NCBI GenBank assembly: GCA_016630905.1
Contig: WBMQ01000017.1
Coordinates: 91,019 to 155,018, forward strand
DNA: 64,000 nucleotides
Direction: 5' to 3'
Origin: Capillidium heterosporum
Lineage: Eukaryota; Entomophthoromycota; Entomophthoromycetes; Entomophthorales; Capillidiaceae
Shown here: positions 11,747-23,170 of the stretch, in pieces
Layout: each line of letters starts with the position of its first letter
Position numbering within the stretch: position 1 is the first letter of the stretch
Notes under the pieces: model-generated
Seen by the model: only the letters and a program-made list of their open reading frames with translations
Database searches by the model: none
Told to the model about the DNA's origin: nothing
Made by a program: the position numbers and the translations under genes

Positions 11747-14361
11747 TTAAAGCTTGAAACAAGAACAACGGCCATGACCTCTGATTTGGCAGTTGCTACA
11801 AGTACGCTAGGATCTAACAGAACTTTGACTATCGAGATCATGGAAATACTGCTCTCCACTTAAAAGGATCCGGGATTCTGACTGAATTAAAGATTGGCTA
11901 TATATGCTTCTTTGAGTATGTCTAGAATTTACAGTAGGCATATAAAAATTTGATAGATTTGTTGTTTCTAATGTGCTGAACTTTGCTAAGTAATCCTTGG
12001 CATCTGATATCAACATATCTAGCAAAATCGATTTTAAATTGATAGGGATTTGTCGGATAGTTTGAATAAGTTCATCTTCATGTAGCAAACTACATCTTTT
12101 TCAATAAAAGCGCCTAACCATCTGGGAGATATGTCTGCAGCCTTATAATCATCTTCTCCTAAGTGCTGTCGAACTCGGACAATATGAATGCATGGATATC
12201 CAACCCTAGCTTGGAAGTAACAGGCGCAATGTATATATGCATCACGCTTAACAACGTCATAGATCTTGGGGGAATGAAAGATAGTATTGTCTAGTATTTT
12301 GAAAGTGTCGCCTGAAGAAGAATCTTGGATCTGACATTTCACCTTTGCTCAACCCATCTGTACTCGAAGAATTCGCATTAAACTTTTCGAAATTAAATAC
12401 CGTATCTCAGTATAAAATTGGACTGGTAGTTGTCTGACAGTATGTCGGCGGCTGGTTTCATCCTTATCCTTGTGCTCCTTTAACTTTTTGGTTGAATACT
12501 CCCTACAAAAGATAATTAATTCAGCCATCGAAAGGTGCTTGGATTTGGTTTTAGTCTTTTTGAAATAGACTTTAAGTGAATTGTTAATTGACTCTACAGC
12601 ACTATCAGCATGCCAATCGTGGCTAAATGTTTCTTTGGTGTAACATTTTACAAATTGCTTCTCATCCTCAAAAATGGCTTTGTAACTTTCTTCTACCTCT
12701 GAGTTTAATAAGTTGAATAGCTTTTCCTTAGCAGCCATATACTGGCTAGCATCCTCAATAAATATTAGCATCTTAATCCCTAAAATATTTAGTTGGAAAT
12801 TATAAAACTATATACCTTTAACTATTACTTTGATAGTAGCCCTCCTTTGTTTAATAGTACGGATTTCACGTAACGCCTGTGCTGACCTTGGACGATATTC
12901 ATTATATAAATTTACTAATGCACCCGGAGAGATGTCTTTAGAATGCTGTTTAATATTATTTTCCTTATGAAAGCTACACAAAAGGTGGTTGATATTGGGA
13001 AAAACTACCTTTACTGCCTCTTTAAATGCACTATTGTTATCAGAGATTAAAGTTGTAAATAGGGCTGGATTAGCTTCATTGTTGAGATAGTTGGAAAGAA
13101 GCTTTAGTGCCTCGATAAAAATATCCTTCGTCTCATTTACAAGGATTGCGTGCCCAATAGGAATAACTGTGGTATGCTTCGTTTTTGCAACAATGTTAAG
13201 CAGGCTGAAGTTTGTTTCAAGGAGTTTGTAGGTACAATCGATTGCTAAAACGTCGGCGATCCCTGTAAAGGCTAAAGCTTGTTGCTCCTTTGAAACCCAA
13301 AAGACACAGTTTAGATGTCTATTACCCGAAGCTTCTTTTGTAGATGCAATTTCCATATAGTACTCATCTTCCAGAAGATCATTAAAAAGCTCTTGAATCT
13401 CTGAAAACTTCGGAATAATCTTCCGTTCAACGTTATTCTGATAAGCAAAATTATGAAGCATATTTAAGTTTCGAGTCTAAACAGTGTAAATTAAGTAAAA
13501 GATTCAAAAATAAGCATACATTTAGATTATTCAAATTACAAAGCCCCTTAAGGGCAGGTACACTACTTACTCCACGAAGCTTTTTACTCATAAATTCATC
13601 TAATTCCTTTGGATCGATATCTCTCTTTGGTGCAAAAACTTCACAAATCGTGAGATGGGTTAGGTTTACCCTAGTTACTTCTAGCTTTGAAGGGCTACGG
13701 CGACTGATCTTTAATCTTATTTCTGCTTTGCATTCGATTAAATCAGTATGGGCAATATGAGCATCTATAATTATATTAGCAAACTCTAAAAGACAAAACG
13801 TACCGCCTTCACTGGAATCACTATCATTGCTAGTTTCTCCATTCGAATTGAGTGCTAGTTCGGAATACTTTCTATGCTGCTTACAACGTAAATAGATGTA
13901 TCCATTCTTTTTGTCAGTTGGACTTCGGGAATCGTTAATTACATAAAGGCGTTGGGTAGCATTTTGAAGTATGCTTAATGCATTTTCATATGCCTCTCTT
14001 GAGGGGAAAGTAGACCCAACTTGAAAATTGCTAAAAAATAAATATAAATAATAAATAAAATGTACCTTATAGCACGATTTATATCAGTCTGCGAAATAGG
14101 ATTGCTATCGCTTTGTAGATTTGTTGATAATACAGAGGTGTGTTGAATCAATTCACGGTTGTAAGTCTCTTCGGTGAGGTTGAGTTGATGCTTAACTTGA
14201 TCCAAAACTTCTCCTTTTATAAACGATTCAACAAATGAAATGAAAATTGGATTTAACTCAGCACCAGAAGTCTCAATATAAGGGAAATGATCAGGAGTAT
14301 TGACAAGAACTGGTTGAATACTGTTGATAAAGGTTCGTAACTTCTCCACTTTAATAAGCAT
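11747..14361 (-). pseudogene. MULE transposase, four exons, recently damaged
   Basis: It encodes a MULE DDE transposase of about 785 residues. Introns inferred at 14031-14065 (35 nt), 13477-13519 (43 nt) and 12780-12815 (36 nt) have GT-AG ends and keep frame. The first part has a Cys/His DNA-binding-like region (LRCKQHRKYSE). The core has VLAIDCTYKLLE with the first Asp, TLISDNNSAFKEAV with the second, and AVESINNSLK for the Glu. A SWIM finger follows at CACYFQARVGYPCIH, then a C-terminal zinc knuckle CSNCQIRGHGRC. Two in-frame stops (12349-12351 and 11807-11809) and one frameshift near 12085 break the copy. The near-identical TIRs suggest the loss is young. Confidence 0.85.
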
Positions 14362-15107
14362 ATCTGAAGAAGACTAAAATTAAAAATTGAAACAAATTTT
14401 ACTATTTAATAATTTGATAACTCTTTAAACTACTCTACTCGTTGCAATAATAACCGGTATATGTGCTGAAGTCTTAAATAGCCTATAGGTATAATTTAAA
14501 AAAATAACATTTTTATTAGCGACATATTTATAGAAGCTTACTTGATTCTTTTTAAAATTTACTTAAAGACTTGGCGATTTGAAAAGCTGTTGGTTTTATA
14601 TTTGATATAATGAAAGGCGTTGGTGTCAAAGATCTATATTAAGAATTTCATAAATGTCGGAAAAGAGTCTATAACTATAAAGTTTGAAAGGTTTAAAGTT
14701 AGTTTGGATTTTCAGTAACTGGTAAAAATGAGTGATTCTACAAAATTATAGGATAGGCGAAAACTAACTTTGATATTTTAAAAATCCCTTAAAGTGGTGG
14801 CAGCAGGGGATGGAATCTTCATCGATCTGATGAAGGTATAAATTTCTAATCCTGACGTATCTATAATTAAGTATATGATAACGGCAAGATGCTGTCTTAA
14901 GATTGCATGCATCTTTATTTTTTTATTTTCCAGATCCACCACAGTTGTAATGAATCAACTCAGCTATCAAAACATACAATAGAATTGAATTCAAATTAAA
15001 AGTCACTACGAACTTCTTTAAAATAGTTTTATTCGAACTTAATAAAGCAATATTTGTTACTTTCTATCAAACTTTCAATTTTAGAATAGGAAGCTTATTA
15101 TACTATT

Positions 15108-15748
15108 TAGAATAGGCAGTTCATTTAACTATTCTCACAAACCCTTAGCTTGCAGCCAGTTTACTGAAGACGTAGTGATCCTGTCAGTTTTCATATAGTA
15201 CAGATATTTGACCAAATGTTTTTCTACTCTTGCGCCAATGATAGAGTATAGTTAAATAAAGCTATATTTCAGTTAGCATCTAATACCTTTCTGCGACCAT
15301 TGCCATCCATTTGCCTGTATATGTATGTTCTTAGCATTGGATTTCTTATTAGAAATGAGAGATACAAAGTCTTCCAAGTCTAAGTACTCCCTATATGAAC
15401 GATTTCTAATTATTTTAGTTTTGGATATTTGCTAAAACGACTTGAAATATCACAAATCTGAAATTCAAACTTGAATTCATACACTTATGAATTATATATC
15501 ATAACACCCATAAGTCTAAAAGCATGTACCTGCATTTTTCTCAATAGCAAGGTACAGTATTTACTTGTACCTGTATATCTGGATAAATGTTTACAATGTA
15601 AGCAAAAAATTTGCAACTCATAATATCTATTTTAAAAGACCTGTATTATTTATTCAATTCTTTTCTATGACGAAGCTTTCCTATTTAGGTTCAATCTTAT
15701 AAGCTATTCTTAAAAATACGTTTTTTATACGGGTAATAATGAGCAATC
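15108..15748 (-). repeat. Right terminal inverted repeat of the MULE
   Basis: Partner of 11046-11682. Its last base (C of GAGCAATC) is followed at once by sequence shared with the outer edge of the complete segment copy at 49001. Confidence 0.88.
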
Positions 15749-16003
15749 AGATCTGTCCCCCACTTTCTCATTTCAACCTCTAGGCGCTTTAAAAAGCATC
15801 TAGAATATATTTATTCTTCACCTTATGCTTTATTCTAAATAAACATTTTGGCTTTAAAATTTTTTAGAACCTAAGTTATTCTCGAAATTGATAAAATTGG
15901 AATGAAATTTAGCGAGAAAACAAATATCCTTAAACATCACTCAAAAGAGATACAAGTTATAAAATACTCACATGTCTAAACTTTTTCTTTAAAGATGCGT
16001 CCC

Positions 16004-17827
16004 TCAATCCATTTCCTCAAACTCTTCGCCCAAATCCACTTCCTCAGCCCTTGCCAACATCAGCGTCATGTTAAGACTTTCGTAAGCCAATGCATAATAA
16101 ACCTTCATATGGTTCAAAATTCGTAGTATGGTCTTAACGTTCATTAAGGCTTTGTTGGCAACGCTGCGATTCTTTGATTTGCAGTTCTTTATCTGATAGA
16201 AAGCAGCACCAGCTAGAGCCGGAAACTTGTACGCTGTACCGCTGAAGTAGATATCGTTTCCCAACGCCAAGATAACTTCCATCATACTGTCGGAGACCAA
16301 GGTCGCTTTCATCTCAAAATAGGATTTTAAACCAGCCTGCTTGACCTTGTTGAAAATTTGATAGAGGCACAGTAACGTCGAATGGCATATAAGTCGTAAG
16401 TTTAGAATGAAGGGCTTAGCTATAGCTTGGATATATTTAGGCTTGGTAGAATTCATCGATTGGAATTGGAGAGTGACTTGGGCCTCCCATAACTCGAGGT
16501 GTTGAGCCGAAGCCATAGTTATACGATGCATCTCCTCCACTTTGTCGTCAGGGATGATTTCAGTAAAATTGATCCTACGCGATATGAGATCCAGCAGTTT
16601 GCAGAGTTGGGAAAGTAGTTTGATATAGAGGCAACTGCATTCCATAGTGAACTGGTAAGTCTCACCCATTTCACCCTCAGACATATCCAGAGATTTTAAT
16701 TTGGGGTAAGGTCTATTGGCAAGCCGAAAGTCGTGGATCAAAATGCCATTTATAGAGAATGCATATAGCTTGTCGTTGATGTGGCACAACCACCACAGAC
16801 GAAGTCGCAACTCTTCAGTTTCTTGACTGGTACCAGATCTGGGCTTATTGTTCAAACCTAGGAAATAACCCATACGTACGACCAAACCTAAGTTGAAGAA
16901 ACCTTTATCAAAATTTTTGGGGTTGTGTTGGAAATTGGACATGATGAGAAGAGCACTAATTGTATCCAAATTACATTTGGTATACGACAATTCAAGTAAC
17001 TTGGTCGATCGATCGGAAAAGTAATCCCGTATCCTATCGGAAATATGGGGTAGGTATCCACAACCTACTGAGCATATAATGTTGGTTAGAATGGGGGAGT
17101 GGTTTTCAAAATTTTGGATTATGGACCTCATGTTGACGACAGGGACGTAGGGGTGGGAGAACTGGAAGTAGGCTTTGACACACATGTTGGTCACTGAAGC
17201 TGCCACCAATCTGTCTTGCAAATTCTGTACATCAATCAATGTGATTAAAGGCGGTAAGCAGGCTAGTTTAGGAGGTTTACGGTTCAGAAACATGTGGTTG
17301 AGGTTGTCTGGTTTGGAAAAGTGAACAATGTACATGGTTAGAAATTTGGCTACTGGAGTTATGCCGTAATAGTCCATGCTACCGGTAGTAGATATATATA
17401 CTTTTTGGCTCTTTTCGAAGGTTGTATTGTTAAATAATGTCATCAGCATGTCGAACTTGGTGTTGAAGTATTCCGATGCGAAGCTAGTTCCCACACCTAT
17501 CTTTTGGATGCCTTTAGGCTTGTATATCAAAATTTTGTTTTGATCCAGATGAACTTTGTGATCTGAGCTACTTGGTTTGGTGAATTTGGAACCTGATTTC
17601 ATATTTAATGTTTGTACTCTGTGGTCGGTATAGTCGGCAATTCTTTTGGAATCAGAAATAATGGGCTTAATCTTGGGCTTCTTGCTTCCTTCCTTTGGCA
17701 TGAAGGTGTAAGTACATCCATAACCAAAGTCAGCACATTGAATACATAAAGGTACAATACGGTCACAGCTGATCTTTCTTCTCCTACAAGTATCACAGGC
17801 GTACTTTGAAATTTTGACGTTGCTCAT
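16004..17827 (-). CDS. Zn2Cys6 transcription factor, block B copy
   Basis: A 607-residue fungal binuclear-cluster regulator. The zinc cluster at residues 10-37 has six Cys (CDTC, RRRKISC, then C-X2-C-X6-C) and the usual basic stretch. A middle-homology (fungal_trans-type) domain lies at about residues 205-400, with HPYVPVVNM and LRLRLWWLCHINDKLYAF. The tail is helical and acidic at its end. There is no intron. Against the copy at 46876 it differs at four residues, all in the last 260, plus several silent sites. Such factors usually act on a few target genes; those here are unknown. Confidence 0.9.
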   Translation of the reverse strand: MSNVKISKYACDTCRRRKISCDRIVPLCIQCADFGYGCTYTFMPKEGSKKPKIKPIISDSKRIADYTDHRVQTLNMKSGSKFTKPSSSDHKVHLDQNKILIYKPKGIQKIGVGTSFASEYFNTKFDMLMTLFNNTTFEKSQKVYISTTGSMDYYGITPVAKFLTMYIVHFSKPDNLNHMFLNRKPPKLACLPPLITLIDVQNLQDRLVAASVTNMCVKAYFQFSHPYVPVVNMRSIIQNFENHSPILTNIICSVGCGYLPHISDRIRDYFSDRSTKLLELSYTKCNLDTISALLIMSNFQHNPKNFDKGFFNLGLVVRMGYFLGLNNKPRSGTSQETEELRLRLWWLCHINDKLYAFSINGILIHDFRLANRPYPKLKSLDMSEGEMGETYQFTMECSCLYIKLLSQLCKLLDLISRRINFTEIIPDDKVEEMHRITMASAQHLELWEAQVTLQFQSMNSTKPKYIQAIAKPFILNLRLICHSTLLCLYQIFNKVKQAGLKSYFEMKATLVSDSMMEVILALGNDIYFSGTAYKFPALAGAAFYQIKNCKSKNRSVANKALMNVKTILRILNHMKVYYALAYESLNMTLMLARAEEVDLGEEFEEMD

Positions 17828-18720
17828 CTTGAATATCTATAACTGAAGTATAAAGCAAACCTTAGTATTATTTAGCAAAAAAACTTCCAATTTAATATGG
17901 TAGAGTTCACTATTTATAGTATTTAAAACTTATATAGGCTGAAACTTAATTGATAAAGCGTGCTGTATTTGGAAAATGGCGCTTTCTTAACATAGCCAGT
18001 AATTTTCATAAATCTGTTTGTTTGAGAATTTCTTAGATTGCACTAGACCTTTAAATTTTGAAATACTGAACTTCTATTGGCTATAGTGGGATTCTGATTG
18101 ATTTTGTATAGTACCACTACACTCAAGTAACTGCTATATTTAAATCAGTATTTGGGAATTTGCCTGTTTAAATGAGTATTGATCAACCCTCCCAGCCATA
18201 CCACTTTAAATAAACTTCCAAAACTTAGCCTTGTAAGGTATCGTTACCAAATGAAAAAAAATCCCTTTATTGTAAAAGCCCTTGGTCCGATATCGGCAAA
18301 TCTAGGCCAGCTCCGAAGCTTAAAATTTTGGTATGTATTGGTCTTACATAATAAGCTTTTAGCTTCTCAGTCACTGCATTATATTTGTTTGCTAAAGCAA
18401 GTTATGTTTTAAATATGCTTTTGTAAGGCTTTAATAAAGTGTTAATTGGTTCAGCAAAGTTGTGTAGCTACACTTAGGCTGAACTGAGTAGTAAGTAGGT
18501 CGAAGTTCAAGATAATTTCACCAGTGACTCAAAATATTCTGATGAGAAGGAATGCCAGTAATTTAGTAGTGGTTAGACCCACAGGTCCAATTTCAACACC
18601 TAATAAACGTTCAGGAAATCGAAATAATTTTTACGGACTAAACTATAGAAACTCATCCAGTATTTCAAATCTCGATCGAATTTATGGGCTTATCTAATTT
18701 TATAGTGATATATGCTAGGG
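17828..18720. promoter_or_regulatory. 5' flank of the Zn2Cys6 gene
   Basis: No convincing gene. It is shared with 45983-46875 in the other arm. The likely promoter lies next to the start codon, but I identify no specific site. Confidence 0.3.
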
Positions 18721-19230
18721 TATCGCATTTTTAGACCAAATTGGCAAAAATGCTGGGTCAATGTGGCAAAATTAGCTAATAAATTGGCCAAGTTGCCAAT
18801 TTACAATTAAATTTTGATTTTAAGCAAATAAAATTATGAGAAATTCAAAATATATATTGAGAATAGATATTATATAAATGCGTTTAGACTAGCCAAGTGT
18901 ATCAAAATAAAAAGAATACTATAGGTATAAGTGTTTATTTATTTATAAAAAGTGATACTTTCTCCCTTTAAACAATTGGCGATGTTTTTGGTGCGATGCT
19001 TTACCCAACCTTTATAATCCTTAGGTTTGATCGTATCCTGTGCTTCTATAGTTAAATTGGGATATCTTCTTTATTCCTTCGTAGACTTTTAACAAAGCTT
19101 TTAAGTTTACTAAATATTATTTCAACTGGGTTAAACATTAAAGAGCATGCTGATAAAAAACGTCAGATATGAATTGAACTGCTAAAAAGCTTTTGAACAT
19201 TTTCTTTATGGTAGAATTTAGCATTGATCA
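18721..19230 (-). mobile_element. Tc1/IS630-like fragment (3' half), block B
   Basis: It holds the last part of the same transposase as the 2.9-kb relic (Lys/Asn-rich end with the NPVEIIF motif). After a non-coding tail comes the inverted terminus TCGCATTTTTAGACCAAATT. The N-terminal half is missing and is replaced by the TIR-type repeat that starts at 19231. Confidence 0.7.
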
Positions 19231-19830
19231 TAAGAATTAAGAAATAATTTATCGGTAAATACGTAGTTACTCAGTTTTATATGTAGAACAATACATAATT
19301 CGTAAATGAGCTGATAATTACTTAACTAACAGCCTATTTGATATTTAATAGGAAACTGTGCTATAAGTTTAATACTACTTAATTACTCGGTTTAATAGTA
19401 ATTCATCCTATATCTAAGTAGATTCCAGATTACTAGTAGATACCTAAACAAACTTGTAAAATTCAGTAAACTACTTAGAAAAGTGTACACTACGTAGTTG
19501 CTACTTTATTGTTTATAAGCCTATATTTGCGGAATAGCTTTACAATTACATAAAAACCATACTAATTTGCATAAATTATTCTGCTACAAATTACTTAGTA
19601 ACTGCATAATAGGTTGAATAGTCTGCAATCATTTGTTGACTACATAACAGATCAGGGAATTTATTAATTATTTAATAACTGCATAATAGATTGAGAAACC
19701 TAGTAATTACTATAGCAACTAAATAATTACTAGGTGACTACATAATTACTAGGTGACTACATAATTACTAGGTGACTACGTAATTACTGGATGACTACCT
19801 AATTAACATAGTCTCCAGCTAATACTTTGC
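19231..19830 (-). repeat. Small TIR-type element (family D) next to the IS630 fragment
   Basis: It starts near AAGAAATAATTTATCGGTAA and shares most of its length with parts of 62778-63955. No coding frame is present, so it is likely non-autonomous. It abuts the IS630 transposase within the codons for M(T)N, which suggests insertion there or a deletion ending there. Confidence 0.5.
19723..19798 (+). repeat. Minisatellite, four 19-bp units
   Basis: The unit is ATAATTACTAGGTGACTAC, three times exact and once with changes (GTAATTACTGGATGACTAC). The mirror copy is at 44905-44980. Confidence 0.9.
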
Positions 19831-20429
19831 AGATACCATATATCTTAATTTCCAATTATTTATATGAACTATACTAATAAATTCCCCTATTCGATAGCCT
19901 TCATATTCTGTATAGAACTTTTCATTTGGTTCAGTAGATCCTGAGAACCGACTCCTGGTATTTTATACAGGCTGGGAATCTATAAACTCAAAGTTGGAGC
20001 TTACTGAAGCTGCAGACACTTCGATTTCAAAACTATGGGTATGTCTCGATCCAGTTATCTAATTTTATAAAATAAAGTGTATTTCACATAACTTTTATAT
20101 ATCTATAATTCTAGAAAGTTTTAAGTTGATTGAGGCACTTTTTGTGCTTCCGATTTACTATTTCTATATATACAATTTTTCAAAACTTTATATATGTGCT
20201 CTACTAATCTGTAGCTTTCAGAATTGATAATATATATCTTATGTCGTGGCCTAGATACTTTGCTGCTGTATTTAGTAGCTTTTGAAAAAGTATATTAAAG
20301 GCTTTTTACTACCAAAGTCCATATTGTTTCAAGCCTAATTAAAGGCTGAAATATCTATATATCAAAAATTCTAACCTAATGCGAATAATACAAAAAGCAC
20401 CACATATATATAAATATATATTATTATTC

Positions 20430-21635
20430 CTATGCTAAACCATCACTATCTTCTACATGCGTATTCCAAGGAACTGTACTATGTTTTAAAGCCTTTCTTT
20501 TCTTATATGCTTCCCTTTGTACCAATAGTTTTGCTTCCTCAGCTTCACCTTCAGCATATACCAAGTTTTTATATTGAATATGATACTCTCCATCATTATT
20601 CCTAAGTGGATACTTGGTAATATGAAAGTTGGTTAAGGCTAATCCCAATCGAAAGTATGTATCATATCTATTTCGATCGAATTTATAAGGATGTGCAAGA
20701 ATAGACCACAATTTCTTTAATCGTCCAAAGTACTTCTCTACAATAATCCTATCAGTTGAGATCTTGACATTGGTTGTAGCTTGATTCTTTGTTAGCCTAC
20801 GAAGTGGTGGTTTTTTTGTTGGAATAACTGCTCTAACGTTATGAACACCAATATAGCCTTTGTCAAGTAAAATTCCCCATTTAGTTGGAAACTCCATAGT
20901 ACTTGAATCGAAATCTTCAATATCATGCTCATCTTCATGCTTAAGGGAATTTGCAAGATGGAAATCGATGTTATTGTTGGATATAACTAAATCAGACTGC
21001 TTTCCTATATCACTAGCTGTACATCCAATTGCAAATCCATTTGGTAAGACAGATACTTCAGTTTTAAAGCCATGGCGCTTGTGCTTAGAACTGTAATAAT
21101 CGCTACTATATGACTTATCACCTGAAGGCCGATTTGCATGTTGAAAGGTAACATCAGTAGCATAGCGGCAAAATGGATAGTTCTCAAAAGTTGCTTTGTT
21201 CTCTTTTAAATACTTCATAGTAAATTTAATATTAAACTTACTAACATATTTATCGTATAAATAAGGAGTTAGTATTACAATAAAGTTCCAAACCAATCTT
21301 TGAAAAGTTTCTGGTTTAATCCCAAAAGTAATACTTACATTGTCCCATCCTAATCCTGCTTTTACAAAGCACAAGGCCATGAAGAAAACATCCTTTGCAG
21401 TAACTCGAGTCTTGTTCCCTCTACCAATATTCCAATTTGAGATAATGTGGTTTGAACAGCTAGCCCAGAGTATATCGAATTCATACCATGTAAAATTAGA
21501 AAGCTCCTCAACTGATTTATTACCATTAGCTTGAATTATGGCATGTAGATAAGGAGTAGGGTCTTCAATATCTTCATCTGAATCAGGATGAGTAGGTGCA
21601 ATATGTAAGGTCCAAGGGGGTGCCGTTGAATCCAA
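20430..21635 (-). CDS. HARBI1-like DDE transposase, block B copy, 5' end chimeric
   Basis: A DDE_Tnp_4/HARBI1-type transposase (PIF/Harbinger-IS5 superfamily). YATDVTFQ holds the first Asp, LDKGYIGVH the second, and STDRIIVEKYFGRLKK the Glu. KHKRHGFKTEVSVLPNG is the usual stretch after the first Asp. The frame is uninterrupted. Its first ~11 codons lie inside an LTR-A end and begin with TTG, not ATG; the first in-frame Met is near residue 86. So the native N-terminus is missing or replaced. No TIRs were found. It is identical to the copy at 43068. Confidence 0.8.
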   Translation of the reverse strand: MDSTAPPWTLHIAPTHPDSDEDIEDPTPYLHAIIQANGNKSVEELSNFTWYEFDILWASCSNHIISNWNIGRGNKTRVTAKDVFFMALCFVKAGLGWDNVSITFGIKPETFQRLVWNFIVILTPYLYDKYVSKFNIKFTMKYLKENKATFENYPFCRYATDVTFQHANRPSGDKSYSSDYYSSKHKRHGFKTEVSVLPNGFAIGCTASDIGKQSDLVISNNNIDFHLANSLKHEDEHDIEDFDSSTMEFPTKWGILLDKGYIGVHNVRAVIPTKKPPLRRLTKNQATTNVKISTDRIIVEKYFGRLKKLWSILAHPYKFDRNRYDTYFRLGLALTNFHITKYPLRNNDGEYHIQYKNLVYAEGEAEEAKLLVQREAYKKRKALKHSTVPWNTHVEDSDGLA

Positions 21636-22072
21636 CTAATGATGGTGTCATAATGGGAGCGTATGACATGAGAGGTCGGGACAGTAGAACCAATGCCGAC
21701 CACAGCATTGGTAATATGAATCACCCAAAGGAGGTAAGTCCAAAGGGAAGCGAAGAAAGTTTGAACGGAGTGAGCTAAGAGGGTATAGAAGTTGAACCAC
21801 ATATTCGCACAATCTAATAACTAAAAGGCTGACCAGGAACAATACTTTATTCGTAGACGAAACAGAATCAGGCTGTCAGAGACAGCTATGGCAGGGGAAA
21901 CAGATCAGGCTGTCAGAGACAGCTATGGCAAGGGAAACAGATCAGGCTGTCGCAACAGCTATAGTTGATGGTTGAGATCAAGAGGTGAGTAACAGCTATT
22001 TAGAAAATAGCGAGGTGGAACGTTGTCAAGATGAATTCTTTGGGTAATGACAGAAAGGGATTTAAATACCCC
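21604..22072 (-). mobile_element. LTR-A, 3' part, block B
   Basis: Contains the promoter-like box, the polyadenylation-like AATAAAG and the small hydrophobic-peptide frame. It ends at the transposase ORF. A 33-40 bp unit with TGTCAGAGACAGCTATGG and similar is repeated between box and signal. Mirror of 42631-43099. Confidence 0.7.
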
Positions 22073-22726
22073 TGTAAGGAAATATTCCTAGATCAGCCGT
22101 AGTTTCACCCCATAAATCGAATTCAAGTTTAGAAATGCCCTTGTAACAGGAATCAAGTGATCAACCCCACATTAACTGTGTCTCAATCCTTGCACTCCCT
22201 AAAGATCACGATTATCTCCTAGAAGAACCAAATGAATTTTGATACTGGAGTTTAGATAAATACTAATCATCAGTATCTGGAACATTTACTACTAAATACA
22301 AGTCACCTATATAAGGCCCACGGTGAACTTAGTAGCAGGTCAAGTAATTATTAAATAAACGTATTGAACATTTGATATTTTCTTCTGCTATCGGCATAGT
22401 ATAGACTCCCTGCGTAGTATAATTGAGAACTGATAATTTGCATCCCTCCAAGACCGAGAGTTGCATTGACCTGACCTGAATCAACAACCTGAACTGAACT
22501 GAATCTGAAAACTTAAGCTAAACAATGGATTTGACCACATTCCTTAGTCTCGTGGCTACGGTTGGAGTAGTCCTGTCTGCTCACCGCCTCTGGATCCGAC
22601 TCCAGGCACGATTATCCTCCCTGTATAACCTTTGTGTCAACTTCCTTAGCCTTTATGGAGTACTGGCTACCATTACTGCTTGATTAACTCCTGCTGGTAA
22701 GCGTTCTTGGTGGACGTTTCCCAACA
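22073..22726 (+). mobile_element. LTR-B, 654 bp, lying between two LTR-A parts
   Basis: It runs TGTAAGGAAA ... TTTCCCAACA. It has CTATATAAGGCCC near 22310 and a small frame at 22525-22683 whose 52-residue peptide is mostly hydrophobic (FLSLVATVGVVLS). The flanking LTR-A parts overlap in content, so they are probably two copies rather than one split copy. Fossil; mirror at 41977-42630. Confidence 0.65.
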
Positions 22727-23170
22727 GATTGGGATCAAGAGGTTAGTAATAGCTACAAATAGCAAGGTGGAACTCTGTCAAGATACCTCTTTTGAATAGC
22801 AACAAAGGGAGGTTTAAATACCCTTTTGGTGCCTTGGCAGTAGTTTTACTAGAAAGATCAGGTTTTTATCTGTAGTTAACTACTTTATAGATTGCTTAAA
22901 CTTTAATCAAGTTTAGCTGAAAAGAATCTGTACTTGTACTAAATACTACTGATGAATTTACCATCACCAAAGCTATAATATCCAGTACTACACGGCTAAT
23001 CATTAGTAAAAGGAGCTCAAGTATCTAGGATATAGGACGGGCTGGTGACTAGGATAGTTATAAGTGAAGTATTGAGTGGTCGAAATTGATAAGGAAGGTA
23101 GTGAAAGAAAAGCAGAGGAGAATCGGTCTATAACCGAAGAACTGATATTATAACAACTAGGGTTGCTACA
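22727..23170 (-). mobile_element. LTR-A, 5' part, block B
   Basis: Read on the minus strand it begins TGTAGCAACCCTAG and reaches the promoter-like box before it meets the LTR-B. Mirror of 41533-41976. Confidence 0.65.

Larger units (their letters stand above)
11046..15748 (-). mobile_element. Mutator-like element (MULE) with long TIRs, 4.7 kb
   Basis: The ends are inverted: GACTGCTCATTATTACCC at the left and its near-complement at 15731-15748. The similarity continues inward for about 640 bp. The interior carries a MULE transposase gene on the minus strand. The left flank AAATCTAAG and the right flank AGATCTGTC do not match, so the 8-10 bp duplication expected of a simple MULE insertion is absent. 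The element joins the two outer ends of the 12.1-kb segment. Confidence 0.88.

Noticed and set aside
18179-18412. 77-residue frame in the Zn2Cys6 5' flank
   Set aside because: Low complexity, no motif, and copied only with the arm.
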